NCBI GenBank assembly: GCA_037951105.1
Contig: JBAMJV010009415.1
Coordinates: forward strand, 62,001-126,000
Source of the DNA: Echinarachnius parma
Taxonomy: Eukaryota > Echinodermata > Echinoidea > Clypeasteroida > Echinarachniidae
DNA length: 64,000 bases
Direction of reading: 5' to 3'
Shown: positions 43,560 to 56,562 of the stretch, piece by piece
Position numbering within the stretch: position 1 is the first letter of the stretch
How the letters are laid out: every line of letters starts with the position of its first letter
Position numbers and translations under genes: made by a program
Notes under the pieces: model-generated
What the model was told of the DNA's origin: nothing
Seen by the model: only the letters and a program-made list of their open reading frames with translations
Database searches by the model: none

Positions 43560-43779
43560 AAAAACAGTTCTACATTAGAACATGTATGTATATAGTGACC
43601 AACAACACAACATGAACATAGAGCAACGAGAAAAGTGACCCCTGTAGACTGGTGACCGTTATACACATGTTCCATGTTTTCCAATGCAGGGGATCACATT
43701 CATTGACCACTATAGGCAGGTTGGCTGCTATAGACAGGTGGCAGCAAAGCCAGGTTTGACTGTATTAATTCAAGTGTTC
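43560..43779 (-). repeat. Dispersed ACAGTCAAACCTG repeat fragment
   Basis: Ends CCAGGTTTGACTGTATTA, preceded by CACTATAGGCAGGTTGGCTG and TTATACACATGT. Inverted relative of 13607-13760 and of the foldback inner arms. It lies just upstream of the hAT-derived gene on its strand. Confidence 0.5.
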
Positions 43780-44315
43780 TTAAAGGGGTAGTACAGTTTT
43801 GGTAAGGCTGAACTTTAGTAACCAAACCTGGACAGTAACATTATAAACTAATAGTTATAACTCCACCATGCTCGAATGGTATACAAAATTACAAACGACT
43901 AAGTAAAAAGCCCGTTATCATTAAAAAAAAATAGCCATTAAAACACAAGAGGGCGCTTTCTAAAAAGGCATTGGTTTCAACCATTTTCATACAAAATTAT
44001 GCATGTGATGTTTTATAGAAATAATTATTAAATAGAGAGATCATCATCAACAACTATTTAAAAAACGCTTTTGAAATTTTTTGAAAAAGTGCAAGCATTT
44101 TTTAAATTTTTTGAAAAAATCATCTAATTATTTGGGCCCCAAATAATTATAAGATCAGATATATTTATTGATATTTCAGCCGTTTCTGGGTCGACTTTGA
44201 CCAAATAAAGTTTATTCTGCCATTAAAATTGCATGTTCTCTCAAATTCGACACTCAATTTTTCATTACCTCACAAACAAATTGTGATGTGCAGCTGAACT
44301 AAACTACCCCTTTAA
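43780..44315 (+). mobile_element. TTAA-flanked MITE (family 1a), copy C
   Basis: Same ends and interior as 21901 and 38025, with a short deletion just before the right end (GCAGCTGAACTAAACTACCC). Confidence 0.85.
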
Positions 44316-44464
44316 TTATTTTATCATCATTCAATATTATTTCATTGCATTGTTTGCGTGAAATCATCAAATTCCACTGATATATTTTTGGTTTACATGT
44401 AATACTAACCATTTGAATGTATCTGCAAAGAAAATCAAAACACCAACATTCAATTTATGTCCAG

Positions 44465-44777
44465 GGGGGGTGTTTCACAAAGATCCTAAGTTGAACTTAA
44501 CTCTAAGTTGGACTTTAAAAAGTATGGTAAGCTATTTGTAGCCTTGGAATAAAATAAATTCAAAGGTAAACATGCAAGTATTTTAGACTTTTCATAAATG
44601 TAACATCAAGAACATGAAATCTCCTTGATAATAGAAAGTAAATATGATTTGAATCAACATTTTATGCCTTTTAAAAGATCTATTACAAAAATGTTTCAAA
44701 GACACTAATGGCTTTCCATAATTTTCAAGTCCAACTTAGAGTTAAGTTCAACTTAAGATCTTTGTGAAACACCCCCC
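44465..44777. mobile_element. GGGTGTTTCACAAAGATC MITE, intact copy
   Basis: Inverted ends of about 47 bp: GGGGTGTTTCACAAAGATCC continuing TAAGTTGAACTTAACTCTAA. Flanks CCAGG/CAGG may be a target duplication, but the G/C run makes the exact border ambiguous. Confidence 0.8.
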
Positions 44778-45320
44778 AGGCCACCAGTGCACACATGAAT
44801 ATGTCACATACAAATACATGAACATACCCATGAATCTAGTAGCCCATACATGTTTGCCAAGTATAATTTTTTTTTTTTTTTGTATTTTGCATAATTATAT
44901 CCGGGATTCATGAATTGACTTTGAAAACAAAAAACAACAATATTCACTCTCAATTTCAAGCGAAATCAGAACCAATTGTTATTTCCCACTGGTCTGGGCA
45001 TTCTGAGAAGTGAATGGGACTTCCTTGATTTTTCAACCTAAAGTTTCCTATATTTTATGTTCTATTCCTCTTCTTTTTTTATCCCATGGTGTAATTTCTA
45101 TTTATACGAGCCACTTAAATCATACGAGTCTCACAGGCGCAAAACTGGAAGCTTATTAATATGAATGTTTATTAAAATGTGGATAAATTTCTTTGAAATT
45201 AAATTTTCTAGACAAGTATTTAGCGTTTTGAGGCGTGCTTCAAGCTAATCTTTTCCAAGTACAAAATAATCTGAACCGTGTTCCAATATCAGCGCTGATA
45301 CTGTACGAGACAAGTGCATT
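44778..45320. other. Intergenic, nothing recognised
   Basis: AT-rich with a poly-T run at 44868-44881. Confidence 0.4.
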
Positions 45321-45988
45321 TTAAAGGGATACTTGAGTTCTGGTAAAGAGAGTACAGTTTTCGTCAAACTGAATTTTAGTAACCAAATACTGCACCATTA
45401 AATGACAAACTAATAGTTATAACTCCACCATGCTCAAAAGAAATACACAATTACAAATGACTAAGTAAAAAGCCTGTTATCATTCAAAAAGAGCCATTAA
45501 AACTCAAAAGGGCTCCCTCTAAATACTCATCGGTTTAGACCATTTTAAATAAAAGATGTTTTGTTGAAATATTGGTTAGATTAGAGAGATAATCAACAAC
45601 TATTTAAAAACCTCTTCTGTAAATTTTTGAAAAGAGGAAGCATTTTTAAAACAATTTTAACGGCTGGTTCAAAATTATTGAATAATTGTGGGGCCCCATA
45701 TTTATTACAAATGGTTATGTTCATGGATATTTCAGCCATTTCTGAACCGATTTTGATCAAATAAAGTTCATTCTGTCATTAAAATTGTATTCTCTTTCAA
45801 ATTATTATTTATTTATTTTCCGAAACACAAGTAAATGCAAAAGATTCGGAGGGATGGCCCATTCAGCGCCGTCTATGCAGACATTGCTGTTCTACCATGG
45901 GGTCCCTTTCGACACTCAGTTTTTCATTATCTCAACAAAAATTATTTTGCGTAGCGCCCTCTATACCAAAACTCAACTATCCCTTTAA
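45321..45988 (+). mobile_element. TTAA-flanked MITE (family 1b), long copy
   Basis: TTAAAGGGATACTTGAGTTC...AAAACTCAACTATCCCTTTAA. The interior aligns with family 1 (CTCCACCATGCTC, GTTATCATTCAAAAAGAGCC). A foreign stretch of about 100 bp (45805-45905) interrupts it near TTCAAATT. Confidence 0.78.
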
Positions 45989-46640
45989 ACGCACTCTAAA
46001 TTGCAATGTTTTCTTCTATAGTGCCAGTGGTAATGGATCAACTCAAAATTACATATTGTCCTTTCCATTGTTAACTCTGAAAATATATATATTTCAAATA
46101 CCCCCCCCCCCCCCTCCCCCTCCCCTGCCCTTTCTTTTTGCTTGTCATGTACACAATGGAAAGTATGATATTTTGACAAAAATACATCGGGCTCCTGTAC
46201 ACCTGTGTTTTAACATTATTTGCTGGAACAGATATCCAGAAGCCTTGATGCGTAAAGATCTTTTCCAAATAATGTTTCCTATCAGCTAACTTTAAACAAA
46301 AAGAGTTTGCTTAGATCGACAAAGTTCTGCATGTTTACCTAACCGGGAAATCAAGAGGATACTAGGATAAAAAAAACGTTTGATCTGGAAATAGAAGTGG
46401 GACATTGGCGTAGCCGGTGAATAGGGATCCACATTTGTCCACAGGGAATGAGTGTGAGCTAACTAATTATGGCGATATGTTTTTATTCTTTATCTCTCTC
46501 TTTCACTAAAATGGGGTTAACATGCATTGGTAGCAACGTATGTGTCAATAGTACTTGTTGTATGTACTTTGTATTGATTCTATTTGTTGTACTTCAAATA
46601 TTTCTATACCTGGGACAACCCCGGTACGCTTAATATTTCT
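45989..46640. other. Intergenic, nothing recognised
   Basis: AT-rich with a poly-C tract at 46101-46115; no supported gene. Confidence 0.4.
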
Positions 46641-47779
46641 TGCTTTTGTTCCCTAATAATAATAATAATATGAACATTTATATAGCGCAGCTACTATAAA
46701 TATTTACTCTATTGCGCTTATAAAGAGCTCCTTTTAAGTGATTGAACAAAAACAAACAAAATCAGGACGTATAAACAAACAATCTTATGAAAAGGCCTGC
46801 ATAAACAAATTAGTTTTTAACGTAGACTTAAATGTATCAACAGATTCGTTTTTCTCAAATAAAATGGTAAGCTGTTCCACAGTTTCGGGTAACACAAACA
46901 AATGCACGATCTCCCAAAGTTGTCTTTGTTTTGGCAGAAGATTTGGGAAACTCCAAGAGCAGTGTATCTCGCGAGCTTCTCAAATTATACAAATGAGAAT
47001 GTGATTGCAACGAAAGTAATTTAATTATATAACTTGGGGCTTGACCATGCATTGTTTTATACACAATCAACAACATTTTGAATATAATACGTTGTTTTAC
47101 AGGCAACCTATGTAATGTTTTCAACAAAGGAGTAATATGACAAAAATTTTGTCTAGCACATGCATTTTTTACGCGCTGCAGTTTCATCAATATAATAGCG
47201 TATCGGGCAAACCAAACAACAGCCAATTACAATAATCTATTTTACTACTAATATTGCATGTATAAACATTTCAGCACTTTTATGGTCCAAGTATTTACGT
47301 TTACGACGAAGGTAATATCTGATGTCTAATTTCTAAACCTGTCTGGGTGTTCCAACAATACAAAATTCCGTTTTAATATCATTCAGCTTTAACTTGTTGT
47401 GAAGCATCCAAGATCTTATGAATCTAATACAAGTTTCAAATACTGAAATATTACGATAAGTCTCAATATCACTTGGTGCAAAAGAGACATATACATGTAT
47501 CTGTGTGTCATCTGCATAACAGTGACAAGTAACAGTTTGAAAATGCTTCTTAACCAGGCCAATCAAATTACCCGTCTGAGTGTAAAAAGTAAAGGGCCGA
47601 GGCGTTAACCTTAATATGGGGCACACCATGAGGAACAGCCTCATAAATTGTTATACTTTGCTTTCTGATGTTCTGTCACTGAGATGTGACTGAATCCATG
47701 AAAGAACAATACCATCTAGTATACCAAATATCGTTGGAGTGTATTCAACAGTGTTATATGATCAATAGTGTCGAAGGTG

Positions 47780-49436
47780 CACTGTAAAAAATAACTGTAA
47801 AATTACAGGGTTTTTTGCCCTTAAAATTACAACTTTTGACCGTTTTATCAAACTTACAGAACTTTTCCTGTAAAATAACAGAAATCGTGTTAGTTTATGG
47901 GAAATCATCATTTATTAACAACTACCTACATTCATAACTGTTAATAAACGGGTTTCCTGTACTACCTACGACTGTCCCTGTTTTTTTACAAACTGTTCAC
48001 ATGGCTCTGATTTGTTTACGAACATTTTCCTGTTAAAAAACGACACTTGCTTGTATAATCAAACAAAAAATGTATGCTAACAACATAGGCTGTTTTTTTA
48101 CTACCCCGGTCTGTGAAAAAAACAAGGAACCTGTTAAAAACCTACAGTTTTGTGTAAACACTAAATACAAATATACCGTTAAACCACACAATTTCCAGTA
48201 ATTTAGAGATTCCATGTATGATTACAAGTCGGCCTATAAATTTTCAAGACAGGCTTGTGAAAAAACGCAATTCGCCTGTAAAAAGACAATACTTTCTAAT
48301 AACAAATACAATAATTGTAAAATTACAGGGTTTTTTGGCCCTTAAAATTATCCTGAAATGTTGTTAGTTTATGGAAATTATCTTTTACTCGTTGCAGGTA
48401 GTACGAAACCGTTTATTAACAGTTATGAATTTCATAACTGTTAATAAACGGTTTTTCGTACTACCTGCAACTTTCCCTGTTTTTTGTACACAATTTGTTC
48501 GCAAGGTTCTGTTTTTATTTACTGGCGACAATTTTCCTGTCCAAAAAGCGACAATTTATCTTATAAAAACAGAACAAATACTGTAGACCTACGCTAACAA
48601 CACAGGCAGTTTCTTTTACTACCCAGGTCTGTGAACAAACAAAACAGGTAAACCTGTTAAAAAACCTACATTATTTTAGGCATAAATACGAATATACCGT
48701 TAAATCACAACATTTCCAGTAATTTGTAACAGGTTCATGAATATTCATGAGCTAGTTTGTGCTTTTGCAAAATGAACAGACAAATCTGTTCATAATCCCG
48801 TTATTTTGTAAAATGATTATCGAAATTAATTTTTGATTTAGATTAGTGTAATTAATTATCAGTGGACTCTTGTTAACCCCTTATGGGTGACAATTCATGA
48901 ATGCAATAATGTTTTAACGTCTGTGTTAAAGTACTAACCATTAAAACACATACATCGTGGTGTACCATGTTTATAAGCTAATCGTGAACAAAGGAAGATG
49001 GATAGGAACGATAGGTACGATAGGTATAGGCTTAGGGCACAATGTCGTAGGTTATTAGGAATAGGAGGATTGGACTACACTGTAACAAATAACTCCCAGG
49101 AATTTCCCGCCAAAAACGCTATTCTTTTTTTACAGTGTATGCCGTGAAAAATATAGAAAGAGTATGTGGAAAAACAGAATATATACAGAAACAGGAACAT
49201 CATTATTTTAACAGGAAAGTCGCTGTTACAAAACAGAGAAAACTTGAATTTTACAAGATTATATGACATGAAAAATACAGAAAGCTACTGTGAAATTACA
49301 GTATGATCATTAACGGGAACCTGTAATTTTACGTGAGGCAATAAAATAACAAGAACTCTCGTAAAATAACGGGGGTTCCTGGCGTTACGACTACCAGGAC
49401 ATTCCCGTAAAAAAACGGCATTTATTTTTTACAGTG
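47780..49436. mobile_element. CACTGTAAAAAATAA element inserted in the retrotransposon
   Basis: Ends CACTGTAAAAAATAACTGTA and GGCATTTATTTTTTACAGTG; flanks ...GGTG and TGGC... imply a 2-bp TG duplication, because removing the element restores an in-frame DLSATFDTIDH. The interior is a patchwork of CTGTTAAAAA and AAATTACAGG motifs and holds a 60-bp internal mini-copy of the ends (49078-49137). No transposase. Confidence 0.75.
48391..48471. repeat. Hairpin with 39-bp arms
   Basis: GTTGCAGGTAGTACGAAACC ... GTTATGAA pairs with TTCATAAC ... TACTACCTGCAAC, broken only by two extra T. A related half-site is at 47930-47975. Confidence 0.85.
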
Positions 49437-50250
49437 TGGCACTTAAATCAAGCAGAACTAACAATGTTACTTTTTGCTGGTCCATGGCCATCAAAAGATC
49501 ATTTTTTTAAATTCTAAGTAGAGCAGTCTCAGTACTGTGGTATTGTCTGTATAATGTGTAGATTGGGTAGGTGGAAAAGGTGAATGACTCACTAGGTGTT
49601 GCAAAATTTGTTGAGTGGCAGTACCTTCAACTAACTTTGATATGTAAGGAAAATTAGTAATTGGTTACTAAAACTAGGCTCTAGACCAGGTTTCTTCAAA
49701 AGTGGTTGAACCAAGGCTACCTTCCATTTAGATGGGAACTGACCACTAGAAAATGACATATTAATCAACTTGGTAAACAGAGGAAGCAATGTGTCTATAC
49801 ATTCAAGTAGAAGGTTTGTAGGCATTGGATCAAGAGAGCATGACTTCTTACTAAGGTTTACAATCAGTTTCTTAACCTCATTTTCAGAGAGCGTTCTAAA
49901 ATTCAATAAACCATTGGAAGATATATCATCACAGAATGAGTTTACAATATCAACAAAAGAATCATCTGTACCAAGTATTATAGATGCCAAGTATACAAGT
50001 ATAATTGTCTAGACAGACTTGAATTTCGAAATTAATTTTTCACCACTTTATCTTGAAAGTGTCCAATTCATTAGCGAACGTACATTTTGTCAACATAAGT
50101 AGGTAAGATAGGATTTTGACTTGACACATTCAACAGAGACTTGACGACCTTAAAAAGACTTTTTTCTGATCTCCACTCTTTTCCTCAATTAACTCAAGGA
50201 AATTTGTACGTTGTTTCACCATTATTTAGCTGGCTTCTATAATACACAAA

Positions 50251-52899
50251 TATTAAATTGTGAATGTACTGTACAAACAGATTGTATTTCAATTGTAAAA
50301 ATAAATGAAATGGAATTAAATGAATATAGTGGCAGGAATTTACTCCGATGGGTATCGACATAGGTGCAAGAATTCACATGGATAATGCCTTCCCCTGCAA
50401 CGGAAGCGGGATTGTCTCGGCTGCCTAATTTCCCTTTTCACGTATCCACATAACATCTATAACACCATTTCCATTTCCAAAACACAGACACAATTGCATT
50501 TTTTGTGCGAGGATCCTAATTGTCAACAGGTGGTTATTGGCGGAAATTGTCCCTTCTGAAAAATATAGTATTTCAATTCAAATAATTAATCTAAATATAT
50601 AATCTAACATAAATTACTTGATCATGAATAAACCATTATGATTTTTCTTACAATAAATGCTATTATTTTCTCTCATGCATTAGCCTATTTATTTCAGTTT
50701 TGTAAAGTATACAATTTTTATCAAGATAATATCAATTATGTTTAAAATGTTACACAATTATTATTTTAATATAATAAATATTTGTGACAATGTATTATTT
50801 AATGGAATAAATGACGCTTTATGTCCGCGCCGCTATATTAATTTTATCATTTTGCACAACATTTTGTGCAGGTCGTAATATTAATGTCATCGAAAGGACA
50901 TTAATTTACAAAAATACCTGAATAAGAATATTGAAATCATCCGCGATTTGCATGTACTATATTTGTGTATTTCATATTTAGTTCGCGGTTATGTTTATCA
51001 CAGTTATATCATAAAGCTTGCTGTTCCTTTATATTAAGTTTATCATTTGGTATTGTTATACATCATGCAATTGACAGATATTTGTCGTTCAAAGAAGTAT
51101 TACGAGATATGCAAAGCAGACATTATAAACTTACAAATAATCATATTTACCACCAGTTGATAATATATTGCCATCCAGATCAATTTCTTATTAGTTTGGG
51201 TAATATCAATTACTTACAAAAAAAATATGCACGTTTACTAAAAGTGCAATGTAATTACTTTCTTAATGACACTTTTTATGTTGTACGTATTAGGTTAATG
51301 ATGGTTGTAATTATTCTCATTTTCAATTTCACTCAAATATTGATCTTGACTCACATCAGCAGCAAACAAACTATGAACAAGCGAATTTGTTTATAAATCA
51401 GATATATTACAAGTAAGTTACTCCTCACAGAGTCACAGTTATTCCCTTATTTTGTAAACGATTAATATGACTAGTTTGTTGGAAACGAACATAAAATTGA
51501 ATTAAATAAAATTTAATTTAAACAAAAATCAAATAAGGCAAAATGATATGTTCCTACCTTACAACTTGACAATTATTATTGTAAATAAGTTGCTCATGTG
51601 ACAGTAAAATCCATAGGCCTATATGAATGAAATAGAATCATTAATCAATTTAGTATGACATGAACTAGACCAAAACATCAGTCTATGTTCCGACGTTTGT
51701 TTCCACCAATACTGCGTCTTGTTCCACCGACCACGCCACTCCCTCCAGATAGGCACAAGCTGGTATGAAAAATACAAGATACAAAGTGTCGTAGTAGAGC
51801 TATTATTCAGAGCGCTTTATAATCTTCGAGCAGAAATTCACAAGTATCAATCAGAGAAATGTAAACCCCATCAGAGGCGGTTATGACTATTTAAGGAACC
51901 CATTCGAAATGTATAAAGAGATTCACGTTGAATAAGTTGAGCACCAAGATCGATCGAAGCACTAACCTTGGAATTATTTTTCGCCGTTTTTGTCGCCAAC
52001 GGAAGATGATTATATGATAAGTTCAAGTTCTGTGAAGATTGGTATTTATAAACATCGGTGGTGAGATCCGGGTTGTATTCCTCGAAGCAAAACTGCAAAA
52101 CGATCTTTATTGCCCAGGTATTTTTAGCTGGAGACCCTTATTCGGTTTCACGACCTTTCTACCGTAGCGTGTTGGTTAGACATTATCAGTTCAAGATCGA
52201 CAAAACGGTGTTGTGATGATGAGATGATTACAAAATTAGCGAGTTGGTTATAGATTATCATTTCAAGACCGACATAACTGTGTTAATATGTTGAGATGAT
52301 AAGCAAAGTAGAAAATAAATAAATCGATGTGTTGCCTTGGCCTTGTATCCGAATTGGCGAGTTGCGCCTCGGCGATCGTGTGATTTTTCGGAGAGTGAGC
52401 GAAGATGTTCATGAGAGCAAAAAATAGTTCGATCCGAACATGTTTCGTTAACAGTCGTCGGATTATCTAAATTTCAGAGAGCGAGAAGGCGGGCCCAAAA
52501 CACTCTGTTGGAACACCTCATAAATTATAATCTAAAATGAAAACGTAATAGACAACCAAAATACATAATATTATCCAAGTAAACATCAAACGTTTATCCG
52601 TATTACCTTTTCCTAATCATGCTAAAAAGATTGGATGTTCCCGCTTCGGCGATAAGATTTGGTAGAAGTTGATATTCATGAGTACATAATTATGCCGACG
52701 ATGTGAAAATAAAAATCAGTACAATTCTATCCCACTCCATTTATTTCAAAATGTAGACGGTGTTGCATCAGGCGAGCACACACTCAATGATATTGAGTAT
52801 TGACTATGCACATTGTATGTTTCCCGCTCGCGTAATGTACGTAGGCCGTATAGGGTCAAAGTTTCCAGATGTGGGAAAACCCAGCTTTCAAAGCACATG
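50251..52899. other. Intergenic, no supported gene
   Basis: AT-rich. Two minus-strand stretches look faintly coding: 51871-52098 (EEYNPDLTTDVYKYQ...) with a GTTAGT donor-like site, and 51673-51757 after an acceptor-like CATACCAG. They do not join convincingly and no domain is recognised. Confidence 0.35.
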
Positions 52900-53014
52900 T
52901 TAACCCCTTCGGGACGACGCGATGTACAATAAAACACGTACGTGTACCATGTGTAATGTATGTTCTATAGACCCAAGCCCGAGATATCGCGGGGAGTGCA
53001 CTCGAATGCGTTAA
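52900..53014 (+). mobile_element. Micro-MITE, 115 bp, TTAA-flanked
   Basis: TTAACCCCTTCGGGACG...CTCGAATGCGTTAA, with TATAGACCCAAGCCCGAG inside as in the 93-bp family. Confidence 0.6.
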
Positions 53015-54617
53015 TATTCTGTAAGCTCGCTCATACAATACAATTTTAATCGATGTCACGTTCAAGTTTCCCTGGATGGGAAAACCCTGGTCGCTTGGTG
53101 CCAAAGAAATTCATAAATATGAATATTCATCAAGTTCAATGGCGGTGGCGTAGCTAGTATTTTACTGTAACGGAGGTGGCAGCATGGGGGTGGGGGGCCG
53201 GGGGTGGGGGGCCGGGGGCGGGGGCCTGCATTTTGATGTGGGGGCACAAGACTAGTTTTCCACCTAGCAATCAACATCAAGTGATGAACTACAATTTTTA
53301 GTAGCCTGAAATTAATGACATTTACCTATAGAAAGATATAGAGTGGCACGATTTCTTTGCCGATTTAATTTGTCCACCCCACCGCCAAAGCGTGAGTTAA
53401 ATTTGTGTATTATATTTTACTGGTATTTATTTATTTAGTATTTATTTATTTATTTATTTTTATTTTATCTATTTTTATTATTTATTTATTTATTTTATTT
53501 TATTATTATTATTATTTTTTTTTTTATTATTATTATTATTATTTTTTTTTTTTTTTTTTTTTATTATTATTATTTTTTTTTTTTTTTGGGGGGGGGGGGG
53601 GGGGGTTACAAGGGGTTGGGCACATACAATGTGTTGTGTGTGGAGGGGGCGTGTCCCCAGTCCCTCCCAATAGCAAGTTCCGTCAATTGGAAATCCCAAC
53701 TTTTAGAGAATTATAGTCAGTGGCTAACCGCAACATTATCATTCTATGTTCAATGATGTTTACGTCACGGTTGGTCATACATGTAAGTTTCCCTAAATCA
53801 AGGGATAACCCAAATTGACACAAAACCTGTGGCCGGAAATCATAAGAGATTATTTATAGACTTTAAAGGAAAACAAACAAAGAAACTATTACCAACTGAC
53901 AGATGAGACGCACGAAGGCATTCCTTGTATCCAAGCACTGATAACAAGTCAATCGGATGTATGCGCGACATTTGATTTGTAATGCAATTTTTTTCCTCGA
54001 ATGTTGTGTTGTTGTTTTTCGGTTTCTAAATTCATTTCCAGAATTCGTTTGAAACGAACGCCTAATATTATCTATTATAGACGTCGCATAATAGTAGTAG
54101 TAGTAGTAGTATCATCATCATTATTTGTATTACTATTATTATTATCATCCTGATTATATTATTAATCAAATTATGAAAACAATATTCAATCATTTTGCTT
54201 GATTGTTGGGTGTCCGAACCAACATACAAACATATTATGTGCATGCATGGAGATAACAATTTAATCTGCATGTTCTTCGGGAAAACCCACAGCTGAGACA
54301 TGACATAATCGTAAAGACAAAGGGGATTTTATAGTAGAAGTGATATTAGTCAAAGCAGTTTCGTATTTTAGCAGTGGCGTCACCAAAAAACATCCATCCA
54401 TCAGCTTATCGTTTTTGTTTTTATTCCATTCATTTTACCCATAATAAAACAAAAACTTACAAACCAGTTCAATGCATACTAAATGAATACATCAATGGCA
54501 TCTACTAAACATCAATTTAAAATTCATTACCATAAAATGTTATCAATTGGCCTACTTCATTCATTCTACCATTAGTTCAATGATATTTGCTTAAGTTGAT
54601 GCACGACCTGGATTGCA
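53015..54617. other. Intergenic with low-complexity tracts
   Basis: Includes a G-rich GGGGCCGGGGGTGGGG tract (53185-53223), a T-rich TTTA/TTA tract ending in a G run (53403-53605) and (TAG)n/(TCA)n runs at 54089-54125. No gene. Confidence 0.5.
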
Positions 54618-55344
54618 TTAAAGTGATAATACAGTTTTAGTTTAGAGGGCGCTTCAAGAAATAATTTGTTTGTAAGGTGATAAAAAACTAAAGGGCTAAA
54701 AAGCGGAATTTTTTCATAAAATATCCGTTTGGAATAAATCTTGGGGAACAACATTTATTCAATATTTAAAGATAATATTCATAAAGACCGAGCATGGTGG
54801 CTTAGCGGTTAGAGTGTCCGCCTCATGCACGGGAGGTCCCGGGTTCGAACCCAGACCGGGTCATACCAAAGACTTTCAAAATGGTACCTTCTGCCTTCTA
54901 GCCAGGCGCTCGGCATTTATAGAATGGAGAAGGGAAAGTTAATCACACGAGTTACCAGAGGACTGGCCCCCTTCTGTAGCTATCGATACATTTAGTAGAC
55001 GTGTGGCCTAGGGCTAATGAATCGGAGATATGCGCCGCCTTATGTGCCAACATTGGCACGGGAAGGACTTAAACTTTAAAAAAAAATTGTTTTGATGATC
55101 TCGCTATTGATTAATTATGTGAACTCAACATCACATACACATGTTTTGGATACAAAAATTGTTCAACCGGTGTTAAAGGCTGCTTTTTTAATAAAATAAA
55201 AATAAAAACCTCTAATATATCTTAGCCGTTAATGTGTTTTCCACCGTATGAATAAAGCATCATGAATCATAACTAATAGTTTTAAATGATAACTTACAAG
55301 TTTTAATACTATAATTCAAAATCAGAATTGCACCATCCTTTTAA
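54618..55344. mobile_element. Diverged TTAA-flanked MITE containing a SINE
   Basis: TTAAAGTGATAATACAGTTT and GCACCATCCTTTTAA resemble family 1 ends, with internal TCATAACTAATAGTTTTA. Older than the other copies. Confidence 0.5.
54787..55082 (+). mobile_element. tRNA-derived SINE
   Basis: A box TGGCTTAGCGGTTAGAGTG and B box GGGTTCGAACCCA are 35 bp apart, inside a tRNA-like head (GAGCATGGTGGCTTAG...GACCGGGTC). A tRNA-unrelated body follows (CACACGAGTTACCAGAGGAC, TATGTGCCAACATTGGCACG) and an A-rich tail. Transcription would be by RNA polymerase III. Confidence 0.75.
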
Positions 55345-55917
55345 TCTCATATTTATGGTCATCGAAATAATCTCATAACGTATATTACATTATTTTGCAT
55401 TTACACGATTCCTTATAACCATCATGATGATTATTAATGCTATTATTAAGTAGAACAGTAAACAAACGCATTGTTTTGCGATAAGAATGAAAACTGCATC
55501 ACTGCCAAGAACGCAAAGAAAGGAATATCACTTTAATTGTTCTTTGTCTAAATAGAAAAGGGAAGTAGCAGAGAGTATAATGCGTTAACCCTCTGGACAT
55601 CACACGGACATTAAGTGTGTAGTAACTCAGTGGCATGTTCACAGGATGGTACCAGATGGAGAGGGGAAGAGGAACATGTACGGGAAATCAGACGGGGAAA
55701 TCCCGTTTATTCTACCTGATTTTACCCCATGGCGTTACTCTGGGTGCGAGGGGGTTACCTGCCCCGCTTCCCTCCCCCCATGTCAGAAATCTACCCTCTC
55801 TGCAACCTCCAGTGCCATGCATCCTTGCAACCTATTAGTATCACCCCTGTGAGAGGAATTATAAAGACATACATTAAGTTCCTCTATTTTAGGCATGGTC
55901 TGTCAACCCCTGCCCTC

Positions 55918-55956
<39 letters not shown>

Positions 55957-56170
55957 TACATCCATGAGAAACATTGCCTCCCTCTTTGCACCCTCCGTCA
56001 GTCCGTCCTGGTTGACTTCAAATATGCCATTGTTTATTTCCCGCCCTCCCTCGTCACCATGATGATCATTGCCACCGTTAACTTTAGGTGGAAACTTAAA
56101 GGGAAAGAAAGGTTCCCGCCAAACTGAATTTTAGTGATTAAAACGTGTACGTTTTCAATCAAATGTAATA
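55345..56170. other. Intergenic with a poly-C tract
   Basis: A C run of about 34 at 55920-55954. Open frames across 55635-56127 are partly coded by this run and lack a domain. No supported gene. Confidence 0.5.
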
Positions 56171-56360
56171 TTTAATAATAATAATAATAATATCCTCGAT
56201 TTATATAGCGCCTATCACGATTGATAATCATCTCTAAGTGCTTTAACATTATATTATTACCCCCGGTCATCGGATACAATCTGCAATTAATCCAGCACAT
56301 AAAGTGCACGTTTTCCACTCCCTGGGGAGCATTCCAGTCACGGGCAACCTTGTGATATTT
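56171..56360 (-). repeat. Retroelement 3' tail fragment with (AAT)n
   Basis: AATAATAATAATAATATCC then TTTATATAGCGCC, matching the tail of the retrotransposon at 46653 (ATTTATATAGCGC). It shares CACTCCCTGGGGAGC with 26330-26425. Confidence 0.55.
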
Positions 56361-56562
56361 ATAATCATTCAACCTTGAATTGCAGAACGAATTATTAATG
56401 GATACATTTGGAGGCTGTTTTCGTTCAAAAAACACCCGTTAATGCAAGAGGGCGCAGTTGCGACACTAGAAGATTTTTGTTTGATAAATTGTGACTGCCA
56501 TTTGATTAAATGAATAAACAATAAATAGAGGGATTATCATTACTAGAACTCTATCCCTCGTA

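Larger units (their letters stand above)
46650..50250 (-). pseudogene. CR1/L2-like non-LTR retrotransposon reverse transcriptase, broken
   Basis: Read on the minus strand: an RT N-terminus (frames at 50250-49631 with KKSCSLDPMPTNLL and KKPGLEPS), motif A VLLDLSA|TFDTIDH split at 49437/47779 by a 1657-bp insertion, the catalytic motif CYADDTQIHV at about 47520-47490, and the C-terminal ITPLLKTLHRLPVKQRIIFK at about 47140-47080. The order is correct but frames shift several times. It ends at the left in an (ATT)n tail (46653-46672) after a TATATAAATG segment, as CR1/L2-like elements do. The endonuclease domain was not seen, so this is a 5'-truncated dead copy. By family knowledge the intact protein reverse-transcribes its own mRNA at a nicked target. 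Confidence 0.82.

Noticed and set aside
50965..51396. 143-codon plus-strand frame
   Set aside because: Very AT-rich, no family recognised, no splice context or codon bias; chance openness is likely.
51871..52098. 75-codon minus-strand frame with plausible composition and a GTTAGT site
   Set aside because: The possible next exon (51673-51757) does not continue in a convincing phase and no domain is seen. Kept only as a note.
54787..54862. A functional tRNA gene
   Set aside because: Good A and B boxes, but no closed acceptor stem and a long SINE body follows.
55635..56127. Overlapping frames with proline-rich tract
   Set aside because: The tract is the poly-C homopolymer. No splice or domain support.
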